From Azonexus hydrophilus (GTDB lineage Bacteria; Pseudomonadota; Gammaproteobacteria; Burkholderiales; Rhodocyclaceae): a DNA stretch of 64,000 nucleotides. The notes beneath the pieces are model-generated. The model did no database searches and was not told where the DNA came from. It saw only the letters and a list, made by a program, of their open reading frames with translations. The stretch's first letter is position 1; the number at the start of each line of letters is the position of its first letter. The position numbers and the translations under genes are program-made. Shown piece by piece: positions 62,442 through 64,000 of the stretch. The stretch spans positions 209,205 through 273,204 of the forward strand of contig NZ_CAJHOB010000002.1 in NCBI RefSeq assembly GCF_905120355.1. Reading direction: 5' to 3'.

Positions 62442-62864
62442 TCAGGCAGCAGGACGGACCGGCGGCATCATCAGACACTCGCCGTCGATCACGGTCTTGC
62501 CGGCGACGGTGCATACCGTATCGAGAATGACGCGGTTTTTCTCGACATTGACTTCGCGCACGGTGACGGTGGCGGTGACGGTGTCGCCCGGCTTCACCGG
62601 CGCCTTGAATTTCAGCGTTTGTGACAGGTAGATGGTGCCCGGTCCTGGCAGCTTGTTGGCCAGGGTGGCGGAAATGAAGCCGGCGGAGAGCATGCCGTGA
62701 GCGATGCGGGTGCCGAACATCGTGCCCTTGCAGTATTCCTCGTCCAGGTGGGCGGGGTTCACGTCGGTGGAAATACCGGCGAAAAGGATGATATCGGTCT
62801 CGGTCACGGTTTTCGAGGTGCTGGCCGACATACCCGGCTGCAGTTGATCGATGTAATAGGTCAT
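62442..62864 (-). CDS. MaoC-family dehydratase, PhaJ-like (R)-specific enoyl-CoA hydratase
   Basis: The 140-residue hot-dog protein has the catalytic pattern AGISTDVNPAHLDEEY (Asp and His of the hydratase 2 motif) and GTRIAHGMLSAG. PhaJ enzymes make (R)-3-hydroxyacyl-CoA for PHA synthesis from fatty acid oxidation intermediates; this is consistent with the phasin genes in the window. Other MaoC enzymes share the motif, so the substrate is not certain. Confidence 0.85.
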   Translation of the reverse strand: MTYYIDQLQPGMSASTSKTVTETDIILFAGISTDVNPAHLDEEYCKGTMFGTRIAHGMLSAGFISATLANKLPGPGTIYLSQTLKFKAPVKPGDTVTATVTVREVNVEKNRVILDTVCTVAGKTVIDGECLMMPPVRPAA

Positions 62865-62960
62865 GCTGAACTCCTATGGGTGTTATCAGGGTAAAACGAG
62901 GCGTAACTCTAGCATGCGGGTGGCGTTGCTTTGCCGCCGGCAAGGCGGGAGGCCGGGGCG

Positions 62961-63548
62961 TCAGCGAAAACCGGGCAGCCAGCCACTTTGTTCGTGTCCC
63001 CATTCCGGTTCAAGCACGCCTTGATACAGTGCTTCGATGACAGGTGGTTCGCGCCAGGGCTGGTCCATGAAGGTGAGGCCGACTTCCTCGACGGTCTTGC
63101 CCGACCAGTAGTAATCGGCCACTTCATCGAGCGTGCTCAGCGACAGGCTGTGCGGCAGGCGCAGGTAATCGAGCCAGCTGGCATCGTGAAAGGAACAGAT
63201 GTAAGCCCCCTTGGTGCGCGAGCAGGAGAGATTCTTGCCGAACACCCGGCTGGGGTGCTTGTGGCGAAAGGTCATGGCGTCGGTCCGCGTGGCAAATTGC
63301 AGCAGCGCGTGCAGGCGGCTGGGAAAGTGGCTGTAGCGACGCTGGCGGAAATATTCGAGGTGATATTCGGCAAAATAATTCTGCACCGACATCAACTGGT
63401 CGCCGGCTTCCGGTGCGCCGCCCTGGGGCGCCGCCAGCGATGCGCCGAAGGGGCTACCGTTGAGGATGTCCCAGCCCGGTAGCTCGGTGCCGGGGTCGAG
63501 CCAGCAAAAGAGTTCCAGCGTGGCTGTGTCCTTGATCAGGTTATCCAT
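62961..63548 (-). CDS. Hypothetical protein, family not recognised
   Basis: From the ATG at 63548 the protein has 195 residues. It begins MDNLIKDTATLELFCWLDPG and contains HFPSRLHALLQFATRTDAMTFRHKHPSRVF, which here is noted as residues with conserved-looking Arg and His, and YICSFHDASWLDYLRLP. No signal peptide or membrane helix is seen. I cannot name a function. It ends 97 bp from the MaoC start and shares its direction, so the two may be cotranscribed. Confidence 0.7.
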   Translation of the reverse strand: MDNLIKDTATLELFCWLDPGTELPGWDILNGSPFGASLAAPQGGAPEAGDQLMSVQNYFAEYHLEYFRQRRYSHFPSRLHALLQFATRTDAMTFRHKHPSRVFGKNLSCSRTKGAYICSFHDASWLDYLRLPHSLSLSTLDEVADYYWSGKTVEEVGLTFMDQPWREPPVIEALYQGVLEPEWGHEQSGWLPGFR

Positions 63549-63734
63549 GCGCGGTGTCCAGTGGCACAAGAATTCAGCATAAAAGCTGACATTGTTACTG
63601 ATTGCGCCGGGAAATAAAACGGCTGGTTTTTTTCTCTGGCGGTGCTAAGCTGCGTCTCATGTCGGAAATGCAGCAGCTCCGGCATCGGTGGGCCACCTGA
63701 GGCCGCCGCATCATGCTGCGCTTGAGGAGAATCT

Positions 63735-63773
63735 ATGGTTGCTTCCCTTGTTGCCGTAGGAATTTTTTCTTGA
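63735..63773 (+). CDS. 12-residue leader-peptide ORF
   Basis: MVASLVAVGIFS is preceded by GAGGAGA four bases upstream of the ATG, a stronger ribosome site than most real genes here have. It is followed by a series of hairpins. It may be a regulatory leader peptide. No run of a single amino acid points to a particular amino-acid signal. Confidence 0.45.
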   Translation: MVASLVAVGIFS

Positions 63774-63796
63774 GATTACCGAGCAATACCCTCGAT

Positions 63797-63873
63797 ACGG
63801 CGTAAGCCGTTTGCCCCAGCCAGGTGCGCCGGGGCTGCACCACCCGAAGCCCATGCCGGAACGCATGGGCTTC
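63797..63873 (+). ncRNA. Structured leader RNA with a GUAA tetraloop and a terminator-like hairpin
   Basis: ACGGC-GTAA-GCCGT (63797-63810) is a stem capped by a GNRA tetraloop. GCCCC (63813-63817) can pair with GGGGC (63831-63835), or GGTGC (63823-63827) can pair with GCACC (63837-63841); these two cannot be nested together. GAAGCCCATGC and GCATGGGCTTC (63846-63873) form a perfect 11-bp stem followed by TTGCGTTT. The alternatives suit an attenuator or riboswitch; I could not match it to a known class. Confidence 0.45.
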
Positions 63874-64000
63874 TTGCGTTTGGGGGCCGGCAGGTGGTGG
63901 TAAAGGTAAATGTCATGGACATTGAATAATCAAAATCGCATAATGCTGCGGATGTAAACTTTTCCATGAAAAAGAGCGCATCGTGCAGCAAACGCACCCA

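Larger units (their letters stand above)
63570..64000 (+). other. Intergenic leader region at the right window edge
   Basis: These 430 bases hold no long gene. They contain a 12-codon ORF with an ideal ribosome site, three RNA hairpins, and a possible coding start at the edge: ATG at 63966 (MKKSASCSKRT...) or GTG at 63982. The palindrome ATGTC-ATG-GACAT lies at 63910-63922. The layout suggests a regulated leader for a gene beyond the window. Confidence 0.5.

Noticed and set aside
62961..63548. Assignment of the hypothetical protein to DUF2441 or an ADP-ribosyltransferase-like fold
   Set aside because: The resemblance is from memory of overall character only and no diagnostic motif was found.
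63660..63900. Match of the leader region to cobalamin, TPP, yybP-ykoY or fluoride riboswitches
   Set aside because: I could not find the conserved core of any of these; only hairpins and a small ORF are supported.

Overview
The window looks like a stretch of chromosome from a betaproteobacterium, most likely of the order Rhodocyclales (Dechloromonas/Azonexus/Zoogloea-like; an inference from gene content and order, not from a search). The clues are a murA-his-hinT-tatAB block, an mlaFEDACB locus beside an ibaG-murA pair, two PHA granule phasins and a PhaJ-like hydratase, and a yjcH-actP acetate uptake operon. I saw no tRNA, rRNA, CRISPR array, transposase or phage gene.

1-14.5 kb: tatB (cut by the window edge), tatA, a HIT hydrolase and the histidine genes, then cspA-like, murA and ibaG. 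The usual betaproteobacterial order murA-hisGDCBHAFIE-hinT-tatAB is recognisable but broken in several places: hisC is inverted together with a cysteine-cluster gene, a two-subunit ChrA-type transporter follows hisD, a cold-shock gene sits between murA and hisG, and a 953-residue hybrid histidine kinase separates hisI from hisE. 14.5-19.7 kb: an ABC-2 exporter pair and the complete Mla phospholipid transport set.

19.9-28.3 kb (+): a compact MSHA/type IV pilus-like set: secretin, ATPase, platform protein, an unrecognised protein, a large PilX-like protein and two prepilins. 28.3-34.4 kb: a Kef-type antiporter, kdsD-lptC-lptA (kdsC and lptB are not in their usual places), two phasins behind a perfect sigma70 promoter, and ydcH. 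34.4-38.1 kb (-): a QseB-like regulator and a soluble histidine kinase leading into yjcH-actP.

38.1-51.1 kb: the most unusual part. A membrane-bound LuxR-type regulator faces five genes for exported proteins: an outer-membrane beta-barrel, two paralogous Ig/NTF2-like proteins, and two very large coiled-coil proteins that also end in NTF2-like modules. I do not recognise this as a described system. After hrpA and a CysZ/EI24-like gene comes a second unusual operon (62.4-55.8 kb, -): an unknown coiled-coil protein, a ClpB-like AAA+ ATPase with a degenerate N-terminal half, an NrdG-like radical SAM protein, a zinc-ribbon Ser/Thr kinase with C-terminal membrane helices, and a lipoprotein with another NTF2-like fold.

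The window closes with phaJ-like maoC, a hypothetical gene, and a structured leader region with a 12-codon ORF that probably controls a gene starting at or beyond the right edge.
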